Assembly: GCF_934190775.1 (NCBI RefSeq)
Contig: NZ_CAKPTG010000010.1
Span: forward strand, 1-64,000
Length of the DNA stretch: 64,000 bases
Direction: 5' to 3'
Origin: an uncultured Phascolarctobacterium sp.
GTDB lineage: Bacteria > Bacillota > Negativicutes > Acidaminococcales > Acidaminococcaceae
Position 1 is the first letter of the stretch, and the number at the start of each line of letters is the position of its first letter. The notes beneath the pieces are model-generated. The model was not told the DNA's origin, did not search any database, and saw nothing but the letters and a program-made list of their open reading frames with translations. Positions 52,601-58,915 of the stretch are shown here, piece after piece. A program made the translations under genes and the position numbers.

Positions 52601-55323
52601 TTCTTAGCATCATCACCCAAAGCACTAGTCAAAGCGCTGCAAGCAGTAGTAAATTCCTTAAATTTTTGTCCGCCAAACAGGTCCATGAAATCTACCTGCT
52701 CTCCGCCGTTGGAAGAGAAGCAGTTATCTTTGGCATAATTAAAGAATTCATCTGCTGCAGTGCTCAAAGCATCTGCCTTAGCTTTTATATCAGCATGAGT
52801 TTCGCCTTCATAAGCAGCCTTAACCTTGGCGCAGGCATCCTTAACCTCCTGCACCATGCGGTTGATACGATTATATTCAAAGCTGCTGTTAGCCGCAACA
52901 TTTACCTTGCCACCGGTAAGCGTAACGTTGGTAGCAGGGGTAGAGCCTTTTGCTTCCTCGCCACCGGCAACAGTGACAGTTGCAGTATTATCCAGCTTGC
53001 TGTAAAGCACGGACGCATTGACGAGCGCCTTGTTGTCTACATCCTTGTCATAGTTATTGCTCATGCCGGTAATCTGCATCTGGGTATCTTCAATACGACT
53101 TTGGGCAGTAATATTAAGATTTTCTTTGGCAGTGAGCGCAACGCCCTGCCCGATTTTTACATCAGCAGTATTGCTTTCCACTGCAACACCCACGCTGACG
53201 CCGGTGCTCATGAAATTAGCCAGCTTGTCCCACGGTTTAGGCTGATCCGGCGTAGAAGGCGCATTAAGCTTATCCTTCAGCTTTTGCGGCGTATACTTGG
53301 CGTTAGCCAGCCAGTTTGTAATACCGCCCAAGACTCCACCTTCACCGGTAATTGTATCTACTGTCTGGCTGCCTTTGATATTGGTAACAATCTTCTTCAT
53401 AAATGCCGAAGAACCCATGGCATTATTGGCGCTGACAGTATTATCCGTCAAAACATTTTCTGCATTAACAGACAGGCTTCCATCCTTACTGCTTACGTTG
53501 CCGTTGATATTGACATTTGCCTTGCTGTCATAATCGGTTACGTTGATGGCGGTAGCAACAACAGCCTTTTCACCTGTGCTTACCTCTGCCTTGGTAATCA
53601 CACTGTTTACAGATTTCGCTTCAATGTTGACGTCCTTTTGCAGGTCAGTCATCTTCGCAGTCTTGCCAATGGTAACACTGCTCTTATTGTCACCTGTAGT
53701 AATATTCAACGCAACATTAAGCGTGTTGGGGTTATCAGAAACATCAATGGTGGTGTCTTTGGCTTCGCTGTTCACCTTGCTGTCGGCAAAGGCAGTAACA
53801 GACGTGCCGTCATGGGATTTCAATTCGCCATCAATCTTAACTGCTGCCTCATTATGTGTTTCACTGTAGGTTACAGCAGCCGCCGGGATGATGTTGGTGC
53901 CTGCCACATTCATAGCCTTCAGCAAAGCAGTGCTGGCGCCTGCGCCAGCTTCTACGCTGCTGTTCGCTTTGATATTCAGCGCTGGCTTTACAACCTTACC
54001 CTCGCTGACAGTATCGCTACCTGTAGCGTTGATAACAGCTTTTTGGCCTACGTTGACCTCGGCCTTGCTGTTCAAAACTGCATAGGAAGCATCAAGATTA
54101 GCTGTTAATGCGCCAACGATATTAGAAGTAATGTTGTGCATAAGCTTGCTGCTTTCCGCGCTCACATAACGGTTCACTGCATCGGCAGTAATATCAACCT
54201 GGTTTGCTTCTACCTTGCCATCAACATTTACAGTAGCATTAGTAGTAACAATCTGCCCATAAAGATGGGAATTGGTAGTAGTGGAGGGAGTATAATTTTC
54301 TTTATATTGGTCGGATTCTTCAACTACAACATTATTCAGTGCCTTTGCGCTCAGCTTGGCCTTGCCTGCAGCCTTTACTTCAGCACCCTCAGCAACGCTA
54401 AGCTCGGCATTAACGCTTTCCCCAGCAATGTTGGTAAAGTCATTCGAAACACTGTAGTTATCATTATAATTGTTATAGGCTGCGAGAACGATATTGCCGC
54501 TGCCATCTTTAGTAGCCTTGAGCGCCTTGTCTGTCAAACCGGATTTAACTTTACCAATGTTAACAATATCCTTAAAATCAACAACTCCAGTATGAATAGA
54601 CGCACCCGTTGCCGTTGCGCCTGCAGCTACATCACCGATATCATCTTTACTTACATTTTTGCCCACGCCAATCTTGGCAGCACGCAGATTAACAGCGTTA
54701 ACAGCATTAACCTGGCCTAAAACGCTGATGGTGCCGCTGGCATTGATGGGAATCTGGGCAAAGCCTTCATCCTTGATTATGGTATCAAACTTATCTTGAG
54801 CAGCGAATTGCTTATATTCATCAAATTTAGTCCTCGTCGGCGTAGCAACGTAAAGCGCACCGGCATTAATCACACCGGTTTTGCCCACGGCCATACCATC
54901 GGAGCTGAAGAAGAAAAGGTTACCGCCAACCTTTTTGTTCTGAATCGCATTAACTGTACCGTTGATATCAATGCGTGAATCAACAAAGTTAACCAGATTG
55001 GCAGCACTGTTGCTTTCTTTGGTCGTGCCAAAGTACATATTGGCAATATTATTAGCGTCCAGCTTGAACTCTTTAAACTGGTTAATTGCTACATTTTTAT
55101 TGACTACCTGACTGGCAAAAATGTCAGCAACACCGTTATTATTAAAATTAACAGCGGGACCACCATCGGTTCTGGTGATAGTGCTCGCCAGTGCAGCTAC
55201 AGGCTGCAGCACGAAGCCAATGGCCGTAACAGCGCTGACAACCCTTTGTGCAGCGGAATCTTTCGCAATAGCGCTCAAGCTAAGCCTTTCCGCGCTACGC
55301 AAGAACTTACGATTGACCTTCAT
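37657..55323 (-). CDS. Giant two-partner-secreted filamentous adhesin (TpsA, LktA/FhaB-like)
   Basis: 5888 residues, 17.7 kb, one uninterrupted frame. A long signal peptide (about 46 residues, ending AALAS) is followed by the TPS export domain: NFNNNGVADIF, FKEFKLDANNIANMYF, NFVDSRIDINGTVNAI, GGNLFFFSSDGM, GVINAGAL. These match the leukotoxin-LktA/filamentous haemagglutinin type. Most of the rest is beta-helix repeat rich in Asn, Ala, Gly, Val, Thr. Non-beta, helical inserts occur near residues 820-918, 1160-1210, 3550-3620 and 4415-4600. Residues about 5160-5560 hold nearly five tandem copies of an 82-residue unit. The C-terminal 300 residues are unique and end without a membrane anchor. AAGGAGGG precedes the ATG. 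Likely exported by the TpsB at 35491-37161 and used for adhesion; toxicity is unproven. Confidence 0.95.
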   Translation of the reverse strand: MKVNRKFLRSAERLSLSAIAKDSAAQRVVSAVTAIGFVLQPVAALASTITRTDGGPAVNFNNNGVADIFASQVVNKNVAINQFKEFKLDANNIANMYFGTTKESNSAANLVNFVDSRIDINGTVNAIQNKKVGGNLFFFSSDGMAVGKTGVINAGALYVATPTRTKFDEYKQFAAQDKFDTIIKDEGFAQIPINASGTISVLGQVNAVNAVNLRAAKIGVGKNVSKDDIGDVAAGATATGASIHTGVVDFKDIVNIGKVKSGLTDKALKATKDGSGNIVLAAYNNYNDNYSVSNDFTNIAGESVNAELSVAEGAEVKAAGKAKLSAKALNNVVVEESDQYKENYTPSTTTNSHLYGQIVTTNATVNVDGKVEANQVDITADAVNRYVSAESSKLMHNITSNIVGALTANLDASYAVLNSKAEVNVGQKAVINATGSDTVSEGKVVKPALNIKANSSVEAGAGASTALLKAMNVAGTNIIPAAAVTYSETHNEAAVKIDGELKSHDGTSVTAFADSKVNSEAKDTTIDVSDNPNTLNVALNITTGDNKSSVTIGKTAKMTDLQKDVNIEAKSVNSVITKAEVSTGEKAVVATAINVTDYDSKANVNINGNVSSKDGSLSVNAENVLTDNTVSANNAMGSSAFMKKIVTNIKGSQTVDTITGEGGVLGGITNWLANAKYTPQKLKDKLNAPSTPDQPKPWDKLANFMSTGVSVGVAVESNTADVKIGQGVALTAKENLNITAQSRIEDTQMQITGMSNNYDKDVDNKALVNASVLYSKLDNTATVTVAGGEEAKGSTPATNVTLTGGKVNVAANSSFEYNRINRMVQEVKDACAKVKAAYEGETHADIKAKADALSTAADEFFNYAKDNCFSSNGGEQVDFMDLFGGQKFKEFTTACSALTSALGDDAKNIAVGPLNVVSAAAAFANPNSYLNFSAGSANGGKSGPGQGEKPAKIALAGSAVATDIGNNARVLIGKNAKITAKDELAMKAASKQFDVSLAGKLGLNGGGENAAGGTFAVGLADANSLVAVAQGAKLNATAGSIDIGTENKIDHVQLSLGAGKGATSGVSGMVGYLEGASNSLVSVDDEAVIDAGTGAVNLNAKNDTNVYSAAGAVGIGETAGIGVAATITNFDRYTYAAIGDNGYTAPPQATTEQGESGSDSGNKLYEDANADRSKEAQKLANTAAEKRATLQQLVQNASGLRQDTDNNEQEAFFGSKTADGTKGSINAGSFKVNAETGGKIINVAVAGGVSTGDDSGEAGIFDKLGNFVSNKSNALQNKLHALDHKVAGKINGLMDRQTEAQKVLPTDQKPTATPSGQQSSVTIAGAGSAAINLLDGDTGALVDNVKINIAKDTTENKNITVTAKDTAMMVAAGGAAGISWKNLTKDNNANSNNAAFGGTVAVNDIDSQTLAVISNSEIENAAAIINNAQKSGSLAAAGLGLALAKNSAGGNGGTNIAATVNASVNIADNTAYALLQNNKVNTKNVSGEDKTSITNTAFDNDIQITGGVNTSISVGGNNAFVGGATVAYGSLKNDVQAAILGGTYDKITTADVRATTNMTQVGVAANVSVAGGADTSYSFSGNSAYNKLDNYANATVEGVTLTGESLNVAAYDTDESANTQAEYLKNRGLDADGSAYLEQVKQAADESGDSDKPTNVDITRGGNVIVTGAVSVGVTTGNDGGSAAASVTVSDIDNDYNAKIKDSTITTTGKANGDKLVGTNVNAASHTVLAGFAAGVAGTAGSFGVGGSANWQSLNNDITATVENSKLITPKTDVKAESGALAVNVAGQIGVTTGSQSKLGAGLAVAYNSLNNTTGAYVKGSEISGVNSASSALTVDAANKGNVYSVGAAVTAGTANALNGVVVVNRGRNDVEAAIDKYDGTSDKKTTDGRTKLNNMSKVAVKSSDDSNQLAVVGAVSVSAGSNAKFAAGGSVAYNEIGNITGSAGEKKQTNKAAINNADITTTDDGQISVNAIDKATLTTISVGTSITTGNVAFSGAGSAAMIKKDTDTELVNTNINKDKNNAATVQATADSKGKITTVAVVAAGAKDAAIGAGIAVNQLDADTNTTVTKGEYKVKGFTAEAKSDSSILSVGVAGGVAKTAGIAGNIGVNLLANDTKAAIDGAKINADGTLAVIAKSKDTLQNFAGAFGVAAGGQAGVGMGVAYNEISGTTESVVNNAELTAAGNDAGVAVNERNKDNDNVVSDKKRTGVIIAADAEHNLTNVAVSGGVAVSADVGVGVAGTVTVNRILGATNAKVTDSSINAALTDRSKADVYVAANDATKSESHVGSLGVGGGADGGAGVGLASDTGVVSRNVTAMIDGGSAKKLVNGNKIDVSALNKAKMSTNSYGIAAAGGAYGAGAGAGTVSVAKLDAETTAAVKNIQGTNKGLAINADHVNDITLRSAAAAASGALVSAAGGAGIGVVDDDSKTVAELSGSNVTAETGNITVNAANKTDVTTAVFGVAASMVAGGLNVAVNNLDNTVSTLVKDNSNLQAQGNFAAKADNIVKTSFVNGADAVGAAGVAVGVGVNTIDTGVITEISGSKITAAAIDVAATERLDVKQVVENAALGGHGYSANVSVTTIGAAAADQYGDSETTDSDKKATFNTNDILDKANAAIAGQGTVGTVTDENGNNSANAAGMTFNKYTGSNGQNLSAGPGTKASKGSSKAEGVQAKVSNSTLQATGDTKVNAKRTVDAKLTSAQVAAGIAGNGIAASVAVLDVERKTGVTINNNSKLIGKNVTLGSAQDGTSKIDAYQVAAGAAFAGSAAYAQNSLHGANAITINSSTVQATGDNSSKGTLTVKAEDTSSAAVRTIGATAGAVAGGVLVTNATNNSNNTVTIGSSKLIAGKDVYEKTYVPSKDGKPGYYETDYDKVIGYNNIGTVDVASVKANSITAETYGGMVGIAAAQGIVALATDAGSSKVNVTGASDFLGDSVSLNATNKPAVRAEAQAYTGGLLAVAGVAVSKAKASGTVETKVADGSSFAADNVEITANVTTQTAKDDNNNEYAVDNVSAKTIGATASGQYAAGFNTAYAENDMTVSVDVGKEQYSVNALKLKADNASVISADTLGVTVGGYIASGSNWSDTKTNLTTSVKAAGVKENVYNRLGAVNISSSGYSAVNNDANGYGGGIVGFNPVAARSQNEITTNTTADVSGKWQNVGSLSVAANNADKLDILADSLTAAVVGASGTEIKNNVEHNANINVTGDITTSGKQSYIANNTLNHDVDLKGSGYGGGSVNVNDMDNVLKYTAGVNIDNANLSGTGSAGSIEALAYTDGKMNYSNTLKSAGVVPVTIAASKNVITYDNSIKVNGSNLSTAKADQDITLAATDETTATFDTTADTQGGAVGAASAKTDNTLKRSNKITVTNGKILSTNDVNIYAGANLDGITSSLTYNVLADAYNKTAVPLATAPKAKNTMTQENQVSINGDIDSVRHVNFKAGKGMTTVSTSAREYNIYKGTSGSGSVTSTALGEVTPGETVANYVDIASGKNVRAGIHNNLELTISGSTKVTNPKVENGKVVKEGSIDFSGIKVTTGAGQDWFDTKQNIVADVVDLENGLYARLQEINELLGQYASGSDEYSILNSERNRIITQMEENGFVKTSVENGKTYKSIFDKISLPAVDVKDIVVSGGNINIEADKLQGSGNLTAQGAKNLTINNSSDLYLKINDLAIKDKGGVIRYNDAEVSKVDGFNGTMNTAAGTNADPKITVKSTGISNNGLTKADIGIFGTVQNSTGDVLIQNSNYNINVDGNANISARNIELKADKGSVTQNSKGLLLVGGDPVTKYQFSDAIAKKIQSYVSNQGVNGKTTIDWLSNIGSYQAYKDALIAHKDALGLTDAEVNEIRNYSVNKSSGIVAGNNVYISGLNVNLDGLVQSGYKNFKVTLDNAANNKIGNLDRDYARNQTALTDQYVMSNDKYCVSTKAGAVYNSTTGAYDYTVKVYYNPATKELLTEAIEPNGGKIYITGALSSTGSGKLLAMDGTANIAINTTNADRNLRVNKITNKDITGLISIKDTQKNTLTEYTTDGQKMSVKTTTLNSKGNAISTSKTQVNGSATTYKPANGMTINWTGGTSGDKKIIKWQYEKDFIAWGLIKYGTTKDFIENEEVKKGMTEVSSSSITGADPLGQGTVIKVNTNAKEYGVTTKDYNNPNESTYTPVVQNKKYSGTWGKIFGYGHCTYTWTETQMHSTSSTYTIKGDKPINIGFMTGGSGDISVTSAKDMYLAGNISNATKADGSAIGKVTLNSIGGAISSVGSARVDADDLTAKAAKGISINHSALGNMAKLNIEATTGDVSINSDRGKLQFVGGNKGALSGNLVINAAGDITTADGTVLNGNRIDFTSLGAINAAIAPGQALTSSDTMSASVNANAYGDITLTNNNGDMRIGHIASQTGNVNLTTSGSFIDAVGDSTLSDSESKLQKWQELGLINSNDSAEESTASAAAAKSERVQALEKQAQRLNAAKVDNYKAAAKEYNDKLAGSETLNQAKDAYIKASAEAAKLTDEKAQKQALTNARDAYMQALQNDSVFAGKGYSDAELQWIINYAEVDNSTAYGWSKNELLYAIQDSVLNAAPGQVLTVDKANVQGKNISLSAGKNIGIDGEATNIAYSEMGKLDNLKLLAQAKAGDLTWNDTDNRIEVRQQRQITVQLADGGKLNLQANTSNTANTGNVYLAGVKDTMLDISGTINTTQDVKLLSDKGIRMSDGSIVADNLIIQGGKGDVGSENAFITTNISGNLEANTDTGHGVYLHQTAVGNKPAQVLTIQDAATGTLVLKADNGMQMTTEAGKNTGYLNANSINLQAANGDIGKADDGIRILENGAVINAKADNGSIYLQGAGERDTGLVVDSITAKGNAKLNLDGDVNFGNDTGNGSISAGGDVTVNGNNVNLNAGTVTAGGASNITAGGDVNVTTGSITSGGAGNITAGNDVNLNAGTVTAGGVSDINAGNDVKVTTGSITSIGAGNITAGNDVNLNSSTLVAGADSVITATNGNIALGNGSITVNGANNGLTLDANGSVMQDAAAKGITADNLTVESGKTQQLLSKGNKVKSLTIKGKNAGSSLMVDGVTRFNGTTDNLLVTVADSHIKGDVLIENYQADTGKITINSTIDTSKYNDEHTGNITVTTDGDITTAEGVALNAADKVSINSKKGSVATGGNVTANNDVDIDAANSITAGGNLISNNGEITLDAGGSITTQGTVNALNNVIANANGNINTNGDVTADNGKAVLNSIAGNVNTQNVTAKTEVDIDAANSITASGNLTSTNANVDLKAKGGSITTNGTVNAHNNVIANANGNINTNGDVTATNGNAVLNSSAGSVTTKKVTAGQAVDIDAQQDITANGNLTSNNGEITLDARSGSITTQGTVNALNNVIANANGDINTIGDVTAANGKAKLNSSTGNVNTGNVTANNDVDIDAANNITASGNLTSTNANVDLKANGGSITTNGTVTAHDDVIANANGDINTNDDVTSTNANVDLNAGGSVTTQNVTADQAVDIDAAQDITANGNLTSTNANVDLDAGGSITTSGEVKAQQNVEYNAKGSITTKGIINSTAGNIHLQTDAAQGDITFGGDVTAEHGNINIDVLQNGNVTDNDNKFTALGDKGAINSGNFKLQIKGAGDVDLHEIYATNNALIDVANGNLTLAKIDGNLVALQLKTEGMQLKVGELIAGTKIIAQGSDIDLNKIQQRLDADGLLTIVPDGAQPDKPIDNLKIGEIITNKGVRFEHLWLNNGSIKVSEGMFHIDKLVVNNVAHFSNKHMKTAVWGAPPQRDGSDSAYWNNIAVNNPAQNLDEWQQEGTNPNKWMYLHFTAQPNIQHSNGALLDLRNYDYVYDQRFTAVDHMLQQLNENKAEEYDINHAPDVVQYFRYDLYDLDEEDSKSEPAKITVEA
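38640..39850 (-). repeat. Tandem ~247-bp repeats in the adhesin gene
   Basis: Units beginning at VDIDA (GTAGATATCGAC in the coding strand) recur at about 39825, 39580, 39330, 39080 and 38835, every 244-250 bases. Each encodes about 82 residues with INTNGDVTA, VIANANGNIN and TTQGTVNA segments. Units alternate between two subtypes (DITANGNL and SITASGNL), suggesting duplication of two-unit blocks. Confidence 0.85.
40370..40690 (-). repeat. Shorter ~40-residue repeats in the adhesin gene
   Basis: About two and a half copies of a 120-base unit encoding GNDVNLNAGTVTAGG followed by NVTTGSITSGGAGNITA. The nucleotide sequence is highly conserved between copies. Confidence 0.75.
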
Positions 55324-55486
55324 CTTAGTTTCCCTCCTTATTAATGCCTATCCGATATGCATAAAAACGCAATAATTTTCTGAATTAATCTTAGAGCATC
55401 CTCTGCGAAACAGCAATTAACTAAAGGTTATGACCACCTGCTCGCAGTAAGATATATTCTATTAATTTATCGGAACAAAACATATA

Positions 55487-55510
55487 GTTAAGCATAAGAT
55501 TATACTTAAC
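55487..55510. promoter_or_regulatory. 24-bp palindrome between the adhesin and LytTR-PAS genes
   Basis: GTTAAG and CTTAAC arms enclose ATAA / TTAT; the whole 24 bases are nearly self-complementary. It contains a minus-strand TATAAT (55504-55499) that may be the adhesin -10. Such a site would suit a dimeric regulator, perhaps the divergent LytTR protein. The surrounding 396-base gap (55324-55719) has no other gene. Confidence 0.5.
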
Positions 55511-55648
55511 CTTATATTTTAATTATAAAGCCATCTTGCCTTAACGTCAATAATTTAATAAGTTTTTTTATCATATGAGTGATTAGGCCGTTGATTAGCT
55601 AATTAAATCATCTAAAACTCAATAGTAAATTGATTTTAAGATAATTTA

Positions 55649-55677
55649 TTGTCTCATCATGCATCCTGTGCTATAAT
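55649..55677 (+). promoter_or_regulatory. Promoter of the LytTR-PAS gene
   Basis: TTGTCT (55649-55654), 17-base spacer and TATAAT (55672-55677) with an upstream TGTGC extension. Confidence 0.7.
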
Positions 55678-55719
55678 TAGAACAATAAAATTAGCCAATG
55701 CTAGAAACGGAGGAACAAC

Positions 55720-56439
55720 ATGACTGACTGGAACAAGTGGCTTAAAAAGAGAGAGCTTTGTGCGGATAATATTCTCTATGTCTATCGACGTGACCGCAAA
55801 ACCATCATCCATCGGGAGGATGGCAAGGAATTTGAGCTGTTCGCTCCCGTATATACACTTCTAGCGCTCTTCCCAGAGGATGCCTTTCTGAACATCAACA
55901 AGGGAATTGCTGTGAACAAAGCACGAATCGTAGATATCAGCAGCGAAGGCGTCTATACCATATCTGACGGGCAAACCTTTCAGGGACGCAAACGCAACCT
56001 CAGCGCCCACCGCCAGCTGCGCAAGCAAATGGGTATCAATGCTCTGCCGGATGCACAGACGCAGGCAGCACCCATGAGCTTTTTGGAAAAATGCACCCTG
56101 CTTGATGAAATGCCTCTGGCATATTGCATCATCGAGCTTGTTTTTGATGCCAATGGCCATGGTGTAGACTTTGTCTTCCGTTACTGCAATAAGGAAATGG
56201 CACATATTGAGGGAGTTCCCGTAGAAGAAATGCTAAACCGTTCTTTCTATGAGGTTTTTCGCAACGGTGACAAAAAATGGCTGGTAACCTACGCTGATGT
56301 GGCCCTCAACGGAACAAAGCATCTTATCCACGATTACAGTCCGGAGATAGGCCAACAGCTCAACATTTACTGCTATCAGCCGGAGCAGGGTTTTTGTGCC
56401 TGTATCCTGCAGGTTGCTGATAATATTGATCATGAATAA
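55720..56439 (+). CDS. LytTR DNA-binding domain fused to a PAS domain, likely adhesin regulator
   Basis: A 239-residue protein. Residues about 15-105 have the LytTR beta-fold (ILYVYRRDRKTIIHREDG, then AFLNINKGIAVNKARIVDIS in part and KRNLSAHRQLRKQ). Residues about 120-235 read as a PAS sensor (LLDEMPLAYCIIELVFDANG in part, FVFRYCNKEMAHIEGVP, YEVFRNGDKKWL). The order LytTR then PAS is the reverse of usual sensor-regulator layouts and lacks a receiver domain, so it may sense a ligand directly. GGAGG lies before the ATG. It is divergent from the giant adhesin gene and in an apparent operon with the next gene. A role in adhesin control is inference. Confidence 0.82.
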   Translation: MTDWNKWLKKRELCADNILYVYRRDRKTIIHREDGKEFELFAPVYTLLALFPEDAFLNINKGIAVNKARIVDISSEGVYTISDGQTFQGRKRNLSAHRQLRKQMGINALPDAQTQAAPMSFLEKCTLLDEMPLAYCIIELVFDANGHGVDFVFRYCNKEMAHIEGVPVEEMLNRSFYEVFRNGDKKWLVTYADVALNGTKHLIHDYSPEIGQQLNIYCYQPEQGFCACILQVADNIDHE

Positions 56440-56457
56440 CAAAGGAAGTAAGCAATA

Positions 56458-56955
56458 ATGAACGGACAGGAATATTTACAGCAATTGGAGCAGCGTCTTG
56501 CTCACTATTACGATAAGAAGCCTTTACCGAAGGCTCCGGCGTTCGTCCTGGCGGCAGAGCTGAACGCTGCGGATGAAGGCTATTTCATCGTACCAAATTT
56601 AAAGACCTACAGCGTGCAGCACAACGAATATCTTTATGCAGCACGCTTTGACAAGCAGCTCACTGCCGAAATGGCTGCGCCCTATCTGCAGTTCACCAAA
56701 GACGCTATGGCAGCACTCAAAACTACTACCGAGCACATGAGCAGCATCTATGCCCTCGTGCTCATCTGCGAAGAAGGTATTGAGGAAAAATCCCTGGCAG
56801 ACCTGCAGATGCTCAGGCAGCACAAGGACTACTGCTTCACCCTGAAGGGCTGGTCTGACCTGGCTTTGTACCTCATAGACATCCCGGCGCAGAGGCTTTA
56901 TTGCAACAAAGCAGGCGCTAAGGAAAAGGCGCTCTTTGAGTTTGCCAAAGCTTGA
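56458..56955 (+). CDS. Protein of unknown function downstream of the LytTR-PAS gene
   Basis: A 165-residue soluble protein, not recognised. It starts 18 bases after the regulator stop with AAGGAAG before the ATG. It has an N-terminal helix (YLQQLEQRLAHYYDK), a strand-rich middle (AFVLAAELNAADEGYFIVPN in part), EEGIEEKSLADLQMLRQH and a final LYLIDIPAQRLYCNKAG. There is no signal peptide or membrane segment. Co-transcription with the LytTR-PAS gene suggests a shared signalling role. Confidence 0.72.
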   Translation: MNGQEYLQQLEQRLAHYYDKKPLPKAPAFVLAAELNAADEGYFIVPNLKTYSVQHNEYLYAARFDKQLTAEMAAPYLQFTKDAMAALKTTTEHMSSIYALVLICEEGIEEKSLADLQMLRQHKDYCFTLKGWSDLALYLIDIPAQRLYCNKAGAKEKALFEFAKA

Positions 56956-57013
56956 TGTTTGTCGCTTCACACTAGACAAGTTTTTCCTCCAAGGAAAAAA
57001 TAAATCGTATACG

Positions 57014-57059
57014 GCTGTTAAGCATTTGCACATTCTGTACAAATCTTAACAGCTTTTTC
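57014..57059 (+). terminator. Terminator before cstA
   Basis: GCTGTTAAG pairs with CTTAACAGC across a 22-base loop, followed by T5 and more T. Confidence 0.75.
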
Positions 57060-57096
57060 TTTTTTTCAAGTTAATAAATAATTCTGTGACAATTCG

Positions 57097-57156
57097 TTGA
57101 CAATAGAAGCAAATGTGTTATACTATTTCTATGTTGCACACGAGATATAGAGTGCA
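57097..57156 (+). promoter_or_regulatory. cstA promoter and possible operator
   Basis: TTGACA (57097-57102)-16-TATACT (57119-57124). An inverted repeat TGCAC / GTGCA (57135-57156) lies just after the likely transcription start and could bind a regulator. The leader before the ATG is about 95 bases. Confidence 0.65.
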
Positions 57157-57224
57157 CTAGTAGTTATTATTTTCTAAATTATTTATTTTGCAATGATGCA
57201 AAAGGGAAAGAAAGGATGTTATTT

Positions 57225-58841
57225 ATGAGTGGTTTATTGTTGCTTGTAGGCTCAATGGTTATCTTCTTTGTTGCCTACGTAACCTATGGTTCCTGGCTGT
57301 GTAAAAAGTGGGGTGTTGACCCTACCCGTAAGACTCCGGCTGAGAGATTGTGCGATAACGTCGACTATATGCCGACCAAGCCTGCTGTATTGATGGGCCA
57401 TCACTTCTCCTCCATCGCCGGTGCCGGTCCTATCGTTGGTCCTATCACCGCTGCTGTATTCGGTTGGGTTCCTGTAATGCTGTGGATTTTGATCGGCAGT
57501 ATCTTCTTCGGTGGCGTGCACGACTTCGGTGCTCTGTACTCCTCCATCCGTTTTGACGGCAAAACCATCGGCCAGATTATCGATGCAACTCTGGGCAAGA
57601 GCGGCAAGTTCCTCTTCTCCATTTTCGCATATGTAACTCTGCTGGTTGTTATCGCTGCTTTCGCTAACATCGTAGCCGCTACCTTCGTAGCAAGCCCGCA
57701 GGCTGCAACAGCTTCCCTGCTGTTCATCGTGCTGGCTGTTATCTTCGGCTTCTCCGTATATCGCTGCGGCCTGAGCCTCGGCGTCGGCACCGTTATCGGT
57801 GTTATCATGCTGGTTGTTGCAATTGCTCTCGGCAACATGTATCCGCTGCACCTGTCCAAAAACGTTTGGGTTTGCATCCTGATGGTTTACATCTTCGTTG
57901 CTTCCATCGCTCCTGTTTGGATTCTGCTGCAGCCGCGTGACTATCTGAACTCCTTCCTGCTGTATGCCTGCATCGCATTCGCTCTGGTTGGTATCGCAAT
58001 TTATCAGCCTTCCATGCAGCTGCCGGCATTCACCACCTTTGATCCTTCCGGCAAGGGCACCAACCCGATGTTCCCGATGCTGTTCGTAACCGTTGCCTGC
58101 GGTGCTATCAGTGGCTTCCACTCCCTGGTATCCTCCGGTACTACCTCCAAACAGCTCGACAGCGAAGGCAATGCTAAGCTCATCGGCTATGGCTCCATGC
58201 TGCTTGAAGGCGTGCTGGCTGTAGTTGCAGTTGTTGCTGTTGGCTATGTTGGCGGCGACAAGCTGACCGACTTGCTGAAGCATGGTGGTCCTGTAAACGT
58301 ATTTGCTGATGGCGTTGGTACCTTCATGACCAAGCTCGGCTTCTCCTTCGGTGTTGCTAAAGGCTTCGTTGCTCTGACCATCTCCGCTTTCGCTATGACT
58401 ACTCTGGATACCGCAACCCGTCTGGGCCGCTTCATTTTCCAGGAGCTGTTCACTAAGGTTGATCCGAAAACCGGTGAAGCACAAGGCAATGTTCTCACCA
58501 ACCCGTTTGTTGCTACTCTGATTACCGTTGTACTGTCCGGTTACATGTCCCTTGGCTCCTACCTCACCATCTGGCCGATTTTCGGTGCTGCTAACCAGCT
58601 GTTGGCTGCCCTCTCCCTGTTGGCTGTCGGTGTATGGCTGAAGAGCGTGGGCCGTGACAACCTAATGGTTCTCATCCCGATGGCATTTATGTTCTGTGTA
58701 ACCTTGGTTGCACTGGCACAAATCATCTTCGCTAACATGGCAACTCATATCATTACCGCTGCATTGGGTTCTGTACTCTTCATCCTGGCAATTGCACTGT
58801 TCCTGGAATCAAGAAAGTATCTCTTCGGTGGTGCAAAATAA
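57225..58841 (+). CDS. cstA: CstA-family peptide/pyruvate transporter
   Basis: A 538-residue inner-membrane protein of the carbon-starvation CstA family with about 15 membrane segments. Family motifs are GHHFSSIAGAGPIVGP near residue 60, GGVHDFGALYSS, and the later FHSLVSSGTTSKQL and FGAANQLLAA. CstA proteins import pyruvate or peptides. It is shorter than E. coli CstA, as is common in Firmicutes. ATG 57225 follows AAAGGA by 8 bases; the ATG at 57216 is too close to it. It is monocistronic. Confidence 0.94.
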   Translation: MSGLLLLVGSMVIFFVAYVTYGSWLCKKWGVDPTRKTPAERLCDNVDYMPTKPAVLMGHHFSSIAGAGPIVGPITAAVFGWVPVMLWILIGSIFFGGVHDFGALYSSIRFDGKTIGQIIDATLGKSGKFLFSIFAYVTLLVVIAAFANIVAATFVASPQAATASLLFIVLAVIFGFSVYRCGLSLGVGTVIGVIMLVVAIALGNMYPLHLSKNVWVCILMVYIFVASIAPVWILLQPRDYLNSFLLYACIAFALVGIAIYQPSMQLPAFTTFDPSGKGTNPMFPMLFVTVACGAISGFHSLVSSGTTSKQLDSEGNAKLIGYGSMLLEGVLAVVAVVAVGYVGGDKLTDLLKHGGPVNVFADGVGTFMTKLGFSFGVAKGFVALTISAFAMTTLDTATRLGRFIFQELFTKVDPKTGEAQGNVLTNPFVATLITVVLSGYMSLGSYLTIWPIFGAANQLLAALSLLAVGVWLKSVGRDNLMVLIPMAFMFCVTLVALAQIIFANMATHIITAALGSVLFILAIALFLESRKYLFGGAK

Positions 58842-58878
58842 CCAAATATGCTCTAAGCATTAAACACTGAACGTGTTC

Positions 58879-58913
58879 AATGGCTGTTACGAATTTCGTA
58901 GCAGCCATTTTTT
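58879..58913 (+). terminator. cstA terminator
   Basis: AATGGCTG-T-TAC pairs with GTA-G-CAGCCATT, followed by T6. Confidence 0.88.
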
Positions 58914-58915
58914 AT

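Noticed and set aside
57252..58484. 410-codon minus-strand frame opposite cstA
   Set aside because: Polar, Asn/Gln-rich mirror of a membrane protein gene; no start signal.
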